A DNA stretch of 64,000 nucleotides, taken from the NCBI GenBank assembly GCA_021209875.1, contig JAGYVD010000006.1:1860001-1924000 (forward strand), given 5' to 3'. Positions 11,203 through 22,820 of this stretch are shown here, piece by piece. How positions within the stretch are numbered: position 1 is the stretch's first letter; each line of letters starts with the position of its first letter. Source of the stretch: Rosellinia necatrix. Lineage: Eukaryota > Ascomycota > Sordariomycetes > Xylariales > Xylariaceae. Both the position numbers and the translations under genes were made by a program. The notes under the pieces were generated by a model. That model was not told the origin of the DNA. It did not search any database and saw only the letters and a program-made list of their open reading frames with translations.

Positions 11203-12968
11203 CGCGCTTCGCGAAAGGAGCGAGGGAAGGCCGGAAGGGGAGGCCGGGGAGTGGTATCACTCCAGGGTAAGAGTACACGGTAAGGGGTGATGGTGCTGGC
11301 GGCAGGCAGAAGTCGTAGTACCTATGTCGTGCACCTATCGCTAAACTTCTAAATAACGGTGACAGGACAAAAATCACAGGGCGAGTCGCATACGGTCCAA
11401 CAATGTTACCTCAATTTAAGAAGACCACGCCTGGTTTTAATAAACTGTCAATGACCGGGAAGACGATATCCACCCTCAACCCACACCCACACGATCGCCA
11501 TGGGGGGTATCGCGTACATAGCCGTTGCCAAGCCTTCGCGAGAGGAGCGACGCATTTATCCGTAACAAACCCAATAGGTCAAAACCTGTGGGGGGTACGC
11601 TCCAGCACCCATTAGCGCGCTGTAGTCTCTTCCTTGAACTTGGGATTTTGAGGGGGAAAGGGGGAAGCTGAAGTATCAGTGAAAGACAGGCCGCTTCGAC
11701 TCACATTTACGTTCGTCGAATCTCTCAACTAGTTACCATTGCTAGCATGATGCTCCACGTATACCCTTCAGAGTGTTTACTAATAAAGAGGAGGCCGTAG
11801 TTTCTTCGCCTAGGATATTATGCAGGTCACACTCTGCCTAGTAAATGCTATTACGGGATACTACGTCATACTTTGTGAAGATGGGAGAGTTCCAAAAGGG
11901 GAATTACGTTCCCCGTTCCCATGTTTGGAGAAGGCGTTAATCAGATAGTAGCACTAAAGGTCTACTATATATCCTCCCAGGTCAAAGTTAACAGTCTCAA
12001 GCATATTCGGCCTAGACGATTGTTCGGTGTCTGATCGCTGCTCGTTTGTGCTTGGCGATGGTTGGCCCATATTGCTTGGGATATGTATTTTGTAGGAAAT
12101 AGTCAACAGACGCTATCAGCGTCGCGTTGTATACAGAAGGCTGCTCCTTTATTCAACTGTATAACTGTTCTCGGTATAGCTTTTGGAGTATGAGTATATA
12201 CCATTGATGAGAGATTAAATGTTACTAAGACGGGCATCTCAATAGCTATTAAGATAGTCTAGATTATTTGGTAATGTCAAGATCAATGCCACGCAATCTT
12301 TCGGCTACCCAAATCCGATTCATTCAAACGGTCAATTATTGCGCCTAGACAAACAGCATGGTTTGGGTTCCAACGAGCCCTAATATCAATCTCATGGCAC
12401 CTACTCTGTTCCTACTCTCACCCACAATTTTCAGGGACTTGGGCAGTATTACCGAGATTAGCCGGCAAACCATGTTGCCTCTAACTGCTCCGACCACGAT
12501 TAGTCTTAACCCTGTCATTGGCTGTACGATAAAAGCCGACTGGATTTCACGATATGGTGGCTTTGAACCCTCTTTGCCTTGGACGACCGCTCGTAGGCGG
12601 CGACATTTGACGTATCTAGGACTACCCTAGCATATTCCGCGCCGAGCTCCAAGCATATCTAACAATTGCTATTCTTAGCCGTCTGGGCCCTATCCAGCGA
12701 GACCTGGACCAGCCATAGATTAAGCGGGTATATTGCTTCCCCTAGTCGTGGCAGCTATATGGGTTATAGGTCCCGACATGCAAAGTAATATTCCTTGCAG
12801 GAGACCATTCAATACTGAACGGGACGTGAAAAGAGGACTCTTGGGAGACGATATAAGATGATGAAAATGCCGTGTCTCGTATACTCTGCGATCATCTTCG
12901 ACGTCCCCCCTTTCCGCCTGAAACTCGAGACTTGTTAGACGCTGGCGAGCCGTTGTACTTGAATTATC
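11203..12968. other. Spacer, no supported gene
   Basis: Promoter side of the GH43 gene (11203-11400) and then AT-rich DNA. An open frame at 12358-12630 is not recognisable. The last 100 bases are the promoter of the G1 peptidase. Confidence 0.45.
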
Positions 12969-13955
12969 ATGAGAGCCGTTCTCGTCGCCAGCGCCCTCGC
13001 TTGGGGGAGCGCCGTGGTATCGGCCTCGGGCTTCACCGAGCGTCGCAAGCGAGCGGCTGAACCAGGAGTTCGTCGCACAGGTCTACCCCAGTTACTTGGT
13101 GGTGATTTCGACACGCTACTAGGTGACAATACCACGCATGCCGAGTATACCTCAAATTGGGCTGGGGCTGTTCTGATTGGTTCGAGATTCGAGTAGCAAC
13201 GAGCGGGACAAAACCAGACCAGACTGATGTATTCGACAGGTACCGAGTATAAGACGGTCTCTGGCACAATCGTGGTCCCAAAGCCTTCCATGCCAGCAGG
13301 AGGGATCAGCACAAGGACATATTCGGCGTCAGCATGGGTTGGCATCGACGGAAGTACGTGCCAGTCAGCTATTCTGCAGACGGGGGTCGACTTCAGTGCT
13401 AGGGGGGGGACTGTCACCTATGAGGGTTGGTATGAGTGGTATCCGGACTATGTGAGTAATAGACAGCCAGGCTACATGATAAGCACACCCGCCACTGTTT
13501 CTCCGCGCACACATACCCACCACGTGCCACTCTTAGCATGTTGGAGTATATGTTGTACTCACATCCGGTTGCGGCCCCCATAGTCGTACAGGTTCTCGAA
13601 CTTCAAAATCGCCGGTGGCGACACCATTACGATGACGGTGATAGCGACAAGTAAGAATAGTGGCAGCGTGACGCTCGACAACAGGACGACGGGCCAATCC
13701 GTCACGCACACGTTTACTAACCAGGTCGGGAATCTCTGCCATACCAATGCCGAATGGATAGTCGAGGACTTCTCGCAGGGGAACAGCCTGGTCCCGTTCG
13801 CGAACTTCGGGACGGTGGCATTTACGAACGCGAGTGCCAATGGCGTTATCGGGCTCGAAAAGGCTGTCATCTACGACATCAAGCAGGGCAACAAGGTCTA
13901 CACCAGCTGCTCGTCCCCCAGCCCCAGCTCGGTTACTTGTTCGTATGTGGGATAG
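12969..13955 (+). CDS. Secreted G1 glutamic peptidase (eqolisin family), three exons
   Basis: Exons 12969-13179, 13240-13451 and 13584-13955 give 264 residues. Intron 1 (60 bp) joins NWAGAVLIG to TEYKTVSGTIVVP, and intron 2 joins EWYPDY to SYRFSNFKIAGGD; both joints rebuild the family fold without gaps. A signal peptide (MRAVLVASALAWGSAVVSA) and a pro-region up to about residue 60 precede the mature enzyme. The catalytic Gln is Q117 in SAILQTGVDF. The catalytic Glu lies in NAEWIVEDFS (E198 or E202; I cannot fix the numbering without an alignment). Length matches fungal eqolisins, which are acid endopeptidases secreted by filamentous fungi. It would digest protein outside the cell at low pH. 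Confidence 0.95.
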
Positions 13956-14997
13956 ATAGGTGTCTTGCGATGAGTGCCGGGCGCTTGGATGGAAGCTTGC
14001 ATGAGAGTGCCAAAGTAGATTAGGTCAGGTGGCTCGAGGGTACGAGACGCGTGAAATAAGGCTCTTTTGGAGACCACAGCTTTGCCATGTGATGACGTGT
14101 CGCCGCGGTTTACTGCCTCTCGCCATGCTAGTTTTGCGTTGTACCTGCAGGGTTCTAGATCGCGAGGTACGATGCGTGCGATGCCGATGTGGGCTATACT
14201 CCCAGGCTCGCCATCATCCGTTGCTCTCTTAGGTAGTTCCCAAGTGTACCTGCCTAACCGTAGGTACCTCGCTCGGTACTTAGGTACTCACCCTGCGGTG
14301 TATCGTGTGTGTGCAATACACCACATACTTGGGTGGGGTACGGTCTCACGGCAGATTGAGTAGGTAGGTACCTGTGAAATATATGGGCAGCTGCCAAGGT
14401 CCCACCTGCACTCTGCACTGCCTGCTGTGGTCTCTGGAGTACCGATCCGGTCAGCTCCCTACTGGACCCTACAATTCCTACAGACAACAACCTGGGAATT
14501 TGTTGAGCCGAAATCGCACCTCGCAAGGCCTAGACTAGAACATAGTCTGGGATCTGGAGGAGTCCGTGAGTCTCTTGTTGAATTGACCAGCAGACGTGTC
14601 GGTTAACCACTGGACTCCCCGGATTATTTCTTTCTTTTGTGCCGTCTTGAAGCCTGTCGTGTCGTTGTCAGCCCATGCATGACCTGACCTGGCAAATACA
14701 AATCGCACAAGCCCGCGAAGTAACTGGCTCGACGAGGTCCAGCGCAACGTCATTTAGCGCTGCCACCCTGGCTTGGCCACTCGTCCACCCTTTTTTATCA
14801 TTCCCATCTCAAATAAGACCGAATTGCCCATCCCTTTCTTCCCCTTTCCCATTCTTCTTTTTCCCTCTTCTCGTCTTTCAAAGGGAAAAAGGAAAGGAGG
14901 AGAGAAAAAAAAGAAAGGGAAAGACAGAGAGAGACAGTGTGACAGAGACACAACCGGCGGCTTTTTCACGGGACCCAATCAGAGCGCCGTCGAAAGA
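13956..14997. other. Spacer and 5' leader of the TANGO2-like gene
   Basis: Several TACCTA/TAGGTA motifs lie at 14230-14375. From about 14790 to 14945 a pyrimidine-rich tract is followed by a purine-rich tract (gggaaaaaggaaaggagg, then gagagacag), an arrangement common in fungal promoters and 5' leaders. The frame stays open upstream of the chosen TANGO2 start, but the upstream residues look like translated low-complexity leader. Confidence 0.5.
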
Positions 14998-16026
14998 ATG
15001 TGCATTGCCCTCCTATCTACGGCGCATCCCAAATACGCCCTCATTGCGCTCGATAACCGCGACGAATACATCCTCAGACCCACAAGCCGCCCACACTGGT
15101 GGACCCATACGGCCTCAGGGGCCCGGATCCTATCACCTCGGGACCTGCATCGCCGTGAACGCGGCACATGGATGGGCATTAGCAGCACCGGTCGCCTCGC
15201 CATTCTCACCAATTACAGAGAGTCTAGCCAAGATGATCCGGACCACGCCATTTGCGGTGTGCGCAGCCGTGGCGCACTGCCGACAGCATGGCTGACCGCT
15301 CCCGCCGAGGAGAATCTCAACCGTTTTGTCCAGAGGATGGTGGATGACCCCGCCACCAAGGCGGCCGGGGGGTTTTCGCTCATTTGCGGCGATCTCAAGG
15401 AGAAGACGGAGAATGGCATTGAGCCACTGGCCATCATTACAAACCGGTGTGATGAGCTGGCTGGGGTACCACGGATCGGCGGGGACCGAGGGACGACGTA
15501 CGGATTGAGCAATACCATTTACGTCGAACCCCCCACGTGGCCGAAGATCACGAGGGGGAAAGAACTGCTAGAAACGGCGATAAAAGAGGCCGTCGAGGAG
15601 GACCTGGACGAAGAAAGGCTCACGAATCGGCTCTTCACAGTACTTGAGGATGATACAATGCCCGTGCGCCAGAACATGTCGATGCAAGACCACATGGATG
15701 CTCTCAGGTATTCCGTCTTTGTCCCTCCATTTAGTGACGATGAGGGGTGGAAGGATATGGCCGACGCAATAGAGCAGGGTAAAGCAAAGCCAGCATTTGA
15801 CCCAATTGATGACGACAGTGATTCGGATACACAACTACCAGCAGATCCGCACGTCAATTTTATGAAGGGCGCATACGGAACGCAGAGGCAGACCCTCGTG
15901 CTTGTTGACTGGGATGGAAATGTCACCTACAAAGAACGGGCGCTATGGGATGCGCATGGAAATCGATTAGGCAAAGGCGAAAACGATATTGTTATCAAGT
16001 ATACGATAGATGAGATAACCCAATGA
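14998..16026 (+). CDS. TANGO2/NRDE family protein
   Basis: A single-exon 342-residue protein of the TANGO2 (NRDE, DUF833) family. The start is set at 14998 because the family begins Met-Cys: here MCIALLSTAHPKYALIALDNRDE, with Cys2 and the NRDE motif at residues 20-23. Further family features are RPHWW (about 31-35), GTWMGIS (about 56-62) and a long middle containing YGLSNT. Human TANGO2 is linked to mitochondrial and lipid/heme metabolism; its exact biochemical role is still debated, so I assign only the family. An acidic insert (DPIDDDSDSDTQLP) near residue 270 looks lineage-specific. There is no signal peptide. An upstream in-frame ATG at 14773 would add about 75 low-complexity residues and is rejected. 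Confidence 0.92.
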   Translation: MCIALLSTAHPKYALIALDNRDEYILRPTSRPHWWTHTASGARILSPRDLHRRERGTWMGISSTGRLAILTNYRESSQDDPDHAICGVRSRGALPTAWLTAPAEENLNRFVQRMVDDPATKAAGGFSLICGDLKEKTENGIEPLAIITNRCDELAGVPRIGGDRGTTYGLSNTIYVEPPTWPKITRGKELLETAIKEAVEEDLDEERLTNRLFTVLEDDTMPVRQNMSMQDHMDALRYSVFVPPFSDDEGWKDMADAIEQGKAKPAFDPIDDDSDSDTQLPADPHVNFMKGAYGTQRQTLVLVDWDGNVTYKERALWDAHGNRLGKGENDIVIKYTIDEITQ

Positions 16027-19016
16027 GAATAATCCCGATCATTTTACGAAGAGATGATTAAATAATAGAGGGATGGATGGCGCTAAAGGCCTACCTACCA
16101 GTCCGTCGTAAAACGCCAGTTCTAGGGGATGTCTGACGTGTGTTACCCATGCGCGACCTGTTAACCAGCCAGACAGCTAATAGATCGAAATCTACGCAAT
16201 ATTGTAAGCACCCAACGGGTTTCTATTTTGCCTGTGTGTACGGAGATAGGTACTTCCGAATCTGCCTACCTACTACGTACGGCATCTACGAGGCTACAGT
16301 GGCGCGTCTACCGACCCACCACTTACTTACCACTTTGCACACTGATGTCTTCCATAAACCCACCACTTTCTCTAGTAGCCATAGCCATGTTTATAGAAGC
16401 ATCACCTAACTCCTCGCTTGAATGTCTAGCCAAGTACTAAACAATGGAAGGAACGAGTCGCTTCGTACCAGTCGCAGGTACGAAATCCACTAACAAAACC
16501 TTTGGCATAACGCAATGGACAAGCCAGATCTTCCTCCTGCTTTACGTAGGTGCCATTGCGCCTACGGAATAGTAGGTAATGGACAAGAAGGCTCCGGTTG
16601 CCCTGTTACTCGACACGTCCAGTGAACACACAAGCTACCTTAGGTACCTACCTACCTAGGTAGGTAGGCAATAACAATAACAACAACATATAACTCTTAT
16701 GCCTCCAAATGTAATAGCGAGAGAATTTATCTCATCTACCGAACTAACACTGTGACCATCGACTAAGTCTACTCTCACAGGTATAAAGCACCAAGATTGT
16801 TACTCATGTGTGTACATGATCCTGACCTATACAGCAGTAGTACATATAGTGACAACCGACGATTATCAATCTGTACAGCAAGCCGATACTGCCCCCCAGG
16901 GCGCAATATTGTCATCATCACCACTTGCTGCCCAGACCATCTGCCCATCATGCCTACTCGCTGGGGGTATTTCGTTATCGGTGCTACACTCGGAGCTTTC
17001 TGCCTACCTCTACATACGGTTTACGTACTCCTAGCCAATTCGCTTTTTGTCTTCGCACCGTTAGTAGCAAGAGCTACATCCGCAGGCGCGCCTCCAAGCA
17101 TACTCGGTATTCTTCACTCCTATCTATCTATACGCTAAATACTTACTGCCGCTACTATTTACATCTTGCTTACGCGATACACAGATGCGTTAGAGAAATT
17201 CATATGTCTAGTAGTATTGCTGGCGATGGTAGCCGTTGTCAGAACCGTTGACGACTACTTGGGCTTGCGTCACATCCCAAGGAATTTATTCGACCTCCTG
17301 TTCGAATTTCTAATATCGTTGTGATGTTGGGAAACATGGTTAACGGATGCCGCCAGAGGAAGCCTTGTCAACTAAGAGGGCCCTAGAAAGTACAAGAAAT
17401 GTTAGGCCGCTGGATCATCATCAACACCTCTTTCGTCTGAGTATTAGTTAAGTTACCAACGCAGCGAGCAATGGTGGCTTTATTGTGGCACTGCACACAA
17501 AACATCGAGGAATATGAGCGGCGATGAAAAAAAAAAAGAAGATTGATTATAATTTTCGTTGTAACACGGATGATGTTCCCAGCTAAGTCCACTGCTTTAC
17601 ATATTTGCATGCTCGCCTAAATTCTCGAAGGCTGATGACTCTACAACACATGCCACTTCATACTGCGTCATCTACGAAGTATCTAGAGACGTGAGTATAG
17701 ATTAAGTATGTAGTTCGACAAATGCCGAAGTATAGCATAGCGATTTAAGCCAGATCAGGACTTCGCCATCCTTACCACAATTTCTCCCTTTAATACGCGA
17801 AATTCAGTGGAAGGAAGGGGCAACGGAAAGGATTACAGAAAGAGAGAGAGGAAGAGAGCAAAAGCAAGAAAAATATATTCAAAAGGTAAGTTCGATCGTA
17901 ACTAAGGCAACAACACAGTTTTGCCCAGTTAAGTGCCTCCACCGTGTCCCGCTTTACAGTTTAGGGGTCTCACGTAACACATGACATTTACTGGGTATGG
18001 AAGTTGCTATTACTACTAAAAGTAAAAAAGTTTGTTTCTATAACAGGTCGCTATGTAGGTATACTGGGGATGTATGGGATTAATGGTGGTAATTACACGA
18101 CCTTTATTGATACTTCAGTCATTTTAAAGAGTCTTGGGTTTTTCTTGTAGGCCCAACTTGCTTGTAACTGCTTGCGTGGCCTGATCCATTGAGGGCAGCA
18201 TGCGAGAAAGAGCAAATTAGATAGCCACAAATCACTGGTATGTACATACACGAGTTAGCAATATGGTTCCATGGGGAGGAGCCAATAGGCTGAGGATCTT
18301 GGTCAGTTTTGCTACTCGAGGCAACCTCAACCTAATAAACTTTGAAGCTATGCCTTCCCAGCATCCATCTGCACCTACCTCCTGCGCGTCAAGTATCTTT
18401 TAGATGTACCTGAAGGAAGTACTAGGTATATAAACAGGTACCTCTTATATATTGTGTAATCCCAACCCATTCTCCCGGTCATTCATTCGCTGCACAATAT
18501 CATACCAGCTAGATAACAGAACTGCATACTCGCACGTCCAGGTCGCCCATTGCTGTCTTCTTCCGACACACATTGTAGTGAATTAACTCGAAGTACCCTT
18601 CCTATTCGTCCCAGCAACCCGAGCTGCTCTCAGCTGCCACCCGCCATTTTAGCTGCATTCTTTTAGACCTTCCATCATCCCATTGGTGTCGGCATTATTG
18701 TTGCTATCATCGTTGCCATGGCTGGCATGGTAAAGTCAATCACCGCCTATTTCCGCCGCGTAATACAACAAGCCAAGCTCCACGGGACCTTTCGACAAAC
18801 CCTCGTGACCGCCGGTCACGCAGCGAGGGCGAGCTAGGCGGTCTTTCTCGTCTTGTGGTATGACACCTTGGTAGCCCTCCTCCAACTGTCTACGCATCAT
18901 GCGAGGACGTATTACGGAGCATTCAGCCTCGCCACTGAAGTCTTCTTTATTTGTCTTTTTACTGCTGTCATTAGACTCTACTTGGCAGCTATCGCCGTCT
19001 TCACTGGCGCTCCTCA
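16027..19016. other. Long AT-rich spacer
   Basis: Rich in TACCTA-type motifs (16250-16420, 16630-16670, 18400-18440). Open frames at 16797-17251 overlap in different frames and are not recognisable. From 18718 a coding-like stretch begins that may be the damaged or unspliced 5' end of the next gene; it is described separately in the findings. Confidence 0.45.
16647..16668. repeat. Perfect 22-bp palindrome of TACCTA/TAGGTA units
   Basis: Eleven bases pair perfectly with the next eleven around a CCTAGG core. Similar but shorter arrays recur in several spacers here. It could be a binding site for a dimeric factor, but that is inference. Confidence 0.7.
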
Positions 19017-20492
19017 ATGCAACGGCATACCTCTGGCGCCCGTACCCGGGCCGGAAGTCCATCAGGCAAGAATCCCTCAACCACCACTTCTAGAAGACCT
19101 TCCAGAATATCGGACATAAACTATAATCACTATATGCGAGACGCACTTGCACGGCCTCCGCATACTACGCCAGCTCGCAGCCTCCAAGTTCCATCTGCGC
19201 CAGCATCAACTCACGAGATATCCACCAACTTCCCTACAGACTGCCTTGAGTCCGGTCACCCCACCACTGCCTACTCTGCCGTCACAGCTTCGACTCCCAT
19301 GAATCACCCAGGCCCGCTGACTAGTCACCCTGTCAACAGGTCTTTCACTTCACCCTCTCGTTCCTACGGTAATATGGGCGCTATAAGAGTAGGCGGAGGA
19401 ATGAAGACTTCTCAGACTTATAGCAACCTTCCCATCCCGGCCTCACTATACATTACGCCGTCGTCCAAGCCACCGGTTGAAACTGCTCATACTACAGCAA
19501 GAGCTATACCTGGCCGCAACTCGGAGAACATCCCGCTTAGCGTTTCAATGGCGAACTTCGCCGCCACCAAACAAAGCGCGTCTGGTTACGTGACACGGCC
19601 ACAACCCCCTCAACCACTTCTATCCAAGAAAAAGGAGAAGTCCCGTCTAGGCATACCAAAAACAAGGACGCTCAACGTTTTTTCGAACTTAACGGCTTCG
19701 TTATCTCGCGCATCACTAGGCCAACTCGCTAGTGGTGACTTGAGGCGTACCTCTGCTTCCTCTAAGGGTACAGCTCACAAGGATTCAATGCCCTATATGA
19801 ATTCGCAGTCGGCTGCCTCCACGTCCTCATCGCAGGTACTTCTGAGCCCGACGGCCGAAGCGACTGATGAACAGCAAATCCACACGGCGCAGTCCTCGGC
19901 CTACTGGACTGGCCGCTTCATGGCGTTGCAAGACCATTTCCAATCCGAAACACTACGGCCCGAGAACCTAACGACACTAGTGCATGCCCACGCTGAGCGT
20001 TCATTGCTTCCCGTCGCACAACCTAGCAACCTCACGTCCTCGGCAACTACGAGTTGTCTCCCACAGGTGGCCAAACCCCTAACCACCATCTCCATGAGCC
20101 CCTCCAAAGTTCAACAGCAGCCGAAGCATCAACAACAACAGCAGCAGCAGCAGCAGCGAATACCTCGAGTCGGAACCACCGCTTATAAGGCGTCACGCCC
20201 GATGACCACGGCCGCTCCAGCCCGCCTATCGTATGAAGCGGCGGCGGCGTTGCTTCTCGACGAGGACAGCCGCGCTCGGCGCATCTTTTCACATCTCGAT
20301 TCGCTCTGTACGACGAGCGAGGCGCGCAATAGCCTCCGTCGGTGGCAGCAGGACTACGCGCGGCGCGTGGGCAAGGAAAGCCTCCTCCCCGAAGGTGGCA
20401 CGATGCGAGGCAGAACCAGGGAGCTGACGTGGGTCGGCCGGCTACTTATTGGGAGCGGTGGCCAATCGAAAAGGGGTAGTCTGGGATTGTAG
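19017..20492 (+). CDS. Conserved-looking fungal protein with polyQ tract, function unknown
   Basis: A 491-residue open frame. The first 280 residues are Ser/Thr/Pro-rich and basic, probably disordered. A short ordered block (YWTGRFMALQDHF) sits near residue 298, followed by a Gln tract coded by mixed CAA/CAG at about 20129-20157. A second helical block runs from about residue 400 (AAALLLDEDSRARRIFSHL, then LCTTSEARNSLRRWQQDYARRVGKE). The layout resembles uncharacterised Sordariomycete proteins, but I cannot name a domain. No membrane span is seen in this part. The real N-terminus is unsure: plus-strand sequence from 18718 looks coding in another frame and encodes hydrophobic segments. Possibly a regulatory or cell-periphery protein, which is a guess. 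Confidence 0.7.
   Translation: MQRHTSGARTRAGSPSGKNPSTTTSRRPSRISDINYNHYMRDALARPPHTTPARSLQVPSAPASTHEISTNFPTDCLESGHPTTAYSAVTASTPMNHPGPLTSHPVNRSFTSPSRSYGNMGAIRVGGGMKTSQTYSNLPIPASLYITPSSKPPVETAHTTARAIPGRNSENIPLSVSMANFAATKQSASGYVTRPQPPQPLLSKKKEKSRLGIPKTRTLNVFSNLTASLSRASLGQLASGDLRRTSASSKGTAHKDSMPYMNSQSAASTSSSQVLLSPTAEATDEQQIHTAQSSAYWTGRFMALQDHFQSETLRPENLTTLVHAHAERSLLPVAQPSNLTSSATTSCLPQVAKPLTTISMSPSKVQQQPKHQQQQQQQQQRIPRVGTTAYKASRPMTTAAPARLSYEAAAALLLDEDSRARRIFSHLDSLCTTSEARNSLRRWQQDYARRVGKESLLPEGGTMRGRTRELTWVGRLLIGSGGQSKRGSLGL
20129..20157 (+). repeat. CAA/CAG tract coding a polyglutamine run
   Basis: Mixed CAA and CAG codons inside the 491-residue protein gene. The uninterrupted CAG part is short. 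Length polymorphism between strains is likely for such tracts. Confidence 0.8.
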
Positions 20493-21210
20493 TTTGCATG
20501 TTGACCTACCTAACATAGGGGGGTTTTCCGAGAAGGCTTTTGGGCCCATGACTTGACGATGAACAAAAGCGAGGTTGTTCAGTACATGGATACGATGCTC
20601 GGCGGGTGGGCTTTCTCAGCCGACAGCTCTTATGAAGTAATGAAAGCAAAATACGGCGATGGGGCTGATTGTAAGGAGGGCCAGTTGTCGTTGGTCGTTC
20701 ATGTTCGACCGGGAAAACAAACAAACGGTCGGGCTAGCGCAGGAACATACTTATGGTCTGCCGATAGAACAGCCTTTCGGGAGCATAGCGTAATTCCGCG
20801 ACAAGCATAATGAAAAGTCACCGTATTCCAGACAGACTTTGTGCTTGCTACCTCATATGCTCGTATTCCTTTGTTTGAATTATATGGTCTTCCATTCTTG
20901 TGATATGAGAAGACGACGTAACATCAAATGCAATGAACGAGGCCTCCGTATCGAAAAGCTTGTAGTGAGCTATTCGTTCATCTAAACCCAAATATCGCCG
21001 AAACGCCAGTCCATTTATCACCCATAGCCCCCTTATTTCGGTTCGATCTCAACCCTCGACGCGGGGGGAGTCGTCCTTTATATATATATATACATACATG
21101 TTTTGCTGATCGTTCTATACCGGCCGATGGGAAGACGGGAAACAGCAGGAATGAATTCCAATTGCCCTCCCCGTCTCTACCTCCACCTGCATTTGCATCT
21201 TCCTCTGCAT
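20493..21210. other. Spacer between convergent genes
   Basis: 3' flanks of the polyQ protein gene and TFB2. A plus-strand open frame at 20553-20810 is unrecognised and is probably untranslated sequence. A tatatatatatata run lies near 21080-21093. Confidence 0.5.
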
Positions 21211-22820
21211 CTACTTAGACTCGTTGGCCTTCTTACGGGTGCGCATGAAGTCCTTGATCTGGTCGACCTTGGAGGCGAAGAACATGCCCTTACGATCGTT
21301 GCGCCAGGTGACAACGCCGATGTCGTCGGCGAAGTTGCAGATCTCGCTGTATTCCTTGTAGTCCTCGAAGTCCTTGAAGAGGAAGCCGGAGGTGGCGAGC
21401 ATGCGCTCGGTGTCGAGCTGCCAGAGGCGGATCTGGTCGACGACGACGGGGGGCAGGACGGGGCGGCGCTGGGAGGAGGCGACGCGGTGCATCTGCTCGT
21501 GGGCGTGGGTGGCGAGGTACGAGATGATCTGGTCCGACGTGATGCCCATGTCGACGGCGCGCCGGATCGAGGCGCGCGTCAGGACCCCCGGACACCAGGC
21601 CGCGGAAGCGGTACTTGAGGTCGACGAAGAGGGCGAGCACGGCGATCTGCAGGGGTGAGTTCACGTACGCGTATAGGCGGAAATTCGTCTCGAGGATGAT
21701 CGCGCTCTTATCCTGGCCCGGGTCTGCGGAGCTGATGCTGCCGCCGCTCTCGGCTGTGGACGAGGTTGGGTTCACTGTCGCCGCTGCGCTGAAGGCCGCG
21801 CTTACGCTGCGGGGGGCCGTGTTGCTGCTCGTTAATGTTGTGGCGAGGCGCGTGGGGAAGAACTGTTGCGCGTTGGCCGGCGGCACATATACGAGGCCGA
21901 AGTCGACGAGGTTCGGCAGCATGTTGCGGCGGGCCTCGGTCAGGGCATCCGTGTCGTATGCGCGCCCCAGCTCGAGCGAGGCGAGCAGGAAGAAGAAAGT
22001 AAGCATGTCGACGCTGTCGAGGCCCTCGCGCAAGGCTTCGTCGGCCCCCTTGACCGACGCGACGGCATCGGCGGACTCCAGCCAGAGGAGAAGAAGGGTC
22101 CACACTTGCGCGTTCGCCTCCTGCAGCAGGAACGTGAAGCCCGCCTGCGTGATGTTGATGCCACTACCACCACGTCGCTCCACAAGATGACCCCGGATCA
22201 TGAGGTCCTTCACGGACTGCTTGGGCCCGTTCGAAGTACGATCCCCGGGCCCGCTGCTAAACCCCACCGAGTTCACGACGAAATGTAATATATCGTCCCA
22301 TTTCTTCTGCGCGTAGCGGTCGAGAAAAGCCGGGTCAATTTCCAAGGCCACCGGCTGTGTGGAGGGCACGCCGAAGGAATTGTGATCGCCGCCGCCCTCG
22401 AGGACTAGCTGTAAGCTGGTGCGGAAGTTGGGGGAGAGAGATAGTGTCGGCGAGGCGTCTCGTTGCAGGATGTGGAGGGATCGCAGGATCGAGATGGCCT
22501 GGTCTTTCTGTCGCTTGGCGTTCGGTTTTACCCAGGCATCGAGCTCGGCGATGGGGAATGGCGCCTGCATGTACAACATGGCCATCACGATTGTCTTAGC
22601 TATTGAACGAGGGTGTCAGCATGGCGGCTCACGGGCGGGTTGTGCAAAGGCCTCTTCCTCTTGTCAGCCGTGTTGCAAGCGAAAGGAAGCCATTACCCAG
22701 TTTCGGGAGCATGCGCCGAAATATGGCAAACGTCGTCGAGGGCTGTTGGTATAACCTCCGGAACGTGGTCCCCGGCAGCTGCTCCAGGTACTCAGACAGA
22801 GAGCCCGTGTTGACCGACAT
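21211..22820 (-). CDS. TFB2: TFIIH subunit Tfb2/p52, with a one-base frameshift as sequenced
   Basis: Exon 1 is 22820-22697 and exon 2 is 22599-21211, joined across a 97-bp intron (GTAATG donor, AATAG acceptor). The joint gives FRRMLPKL-AKTIVMAMLYM, matching the family N-terminus that follows SEYLEQLPGTTFRRLYQQP. Conserved segments include the WDDILHFVVNS block and the C-terminal ITSDQIISYLATHAHEQM and SGFLFKDFEDYKEY. Tfb2 anchors and activates the XPB/Ssl2 helicase in the transcription and DNA-repair factor TFIIH, in the nucleus. As given, the frame breaks at a run of five C on the plus strand (21585-21589). Upstream reads ...KYRFRGLVSG and the family continues in the other frame with LTRASIRRAVDMGI. 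Dropping one base of the run gives 503 residues, the expected size. Because the gene is essential in yeast, a sequencing or assembly error is the likeliest cause. Confidence 0.93.

Noticed and set aside
9557..11377. Long open frames in the other frames of the GH43 region (606 residues minus, 540 residues plus)
   Set aside because: They are Arg/Ala/Gly/Pro-rich shadows caused by the high GC of the real gene and contain no domain.
14773..14997. Upstream in-frame ATG extending the TANGO2-like protein by 75 residues
   Set aside because: The extension is translated pyrimidine/purine-rich leader, and the family starts Met-Cys exactly at 14998.
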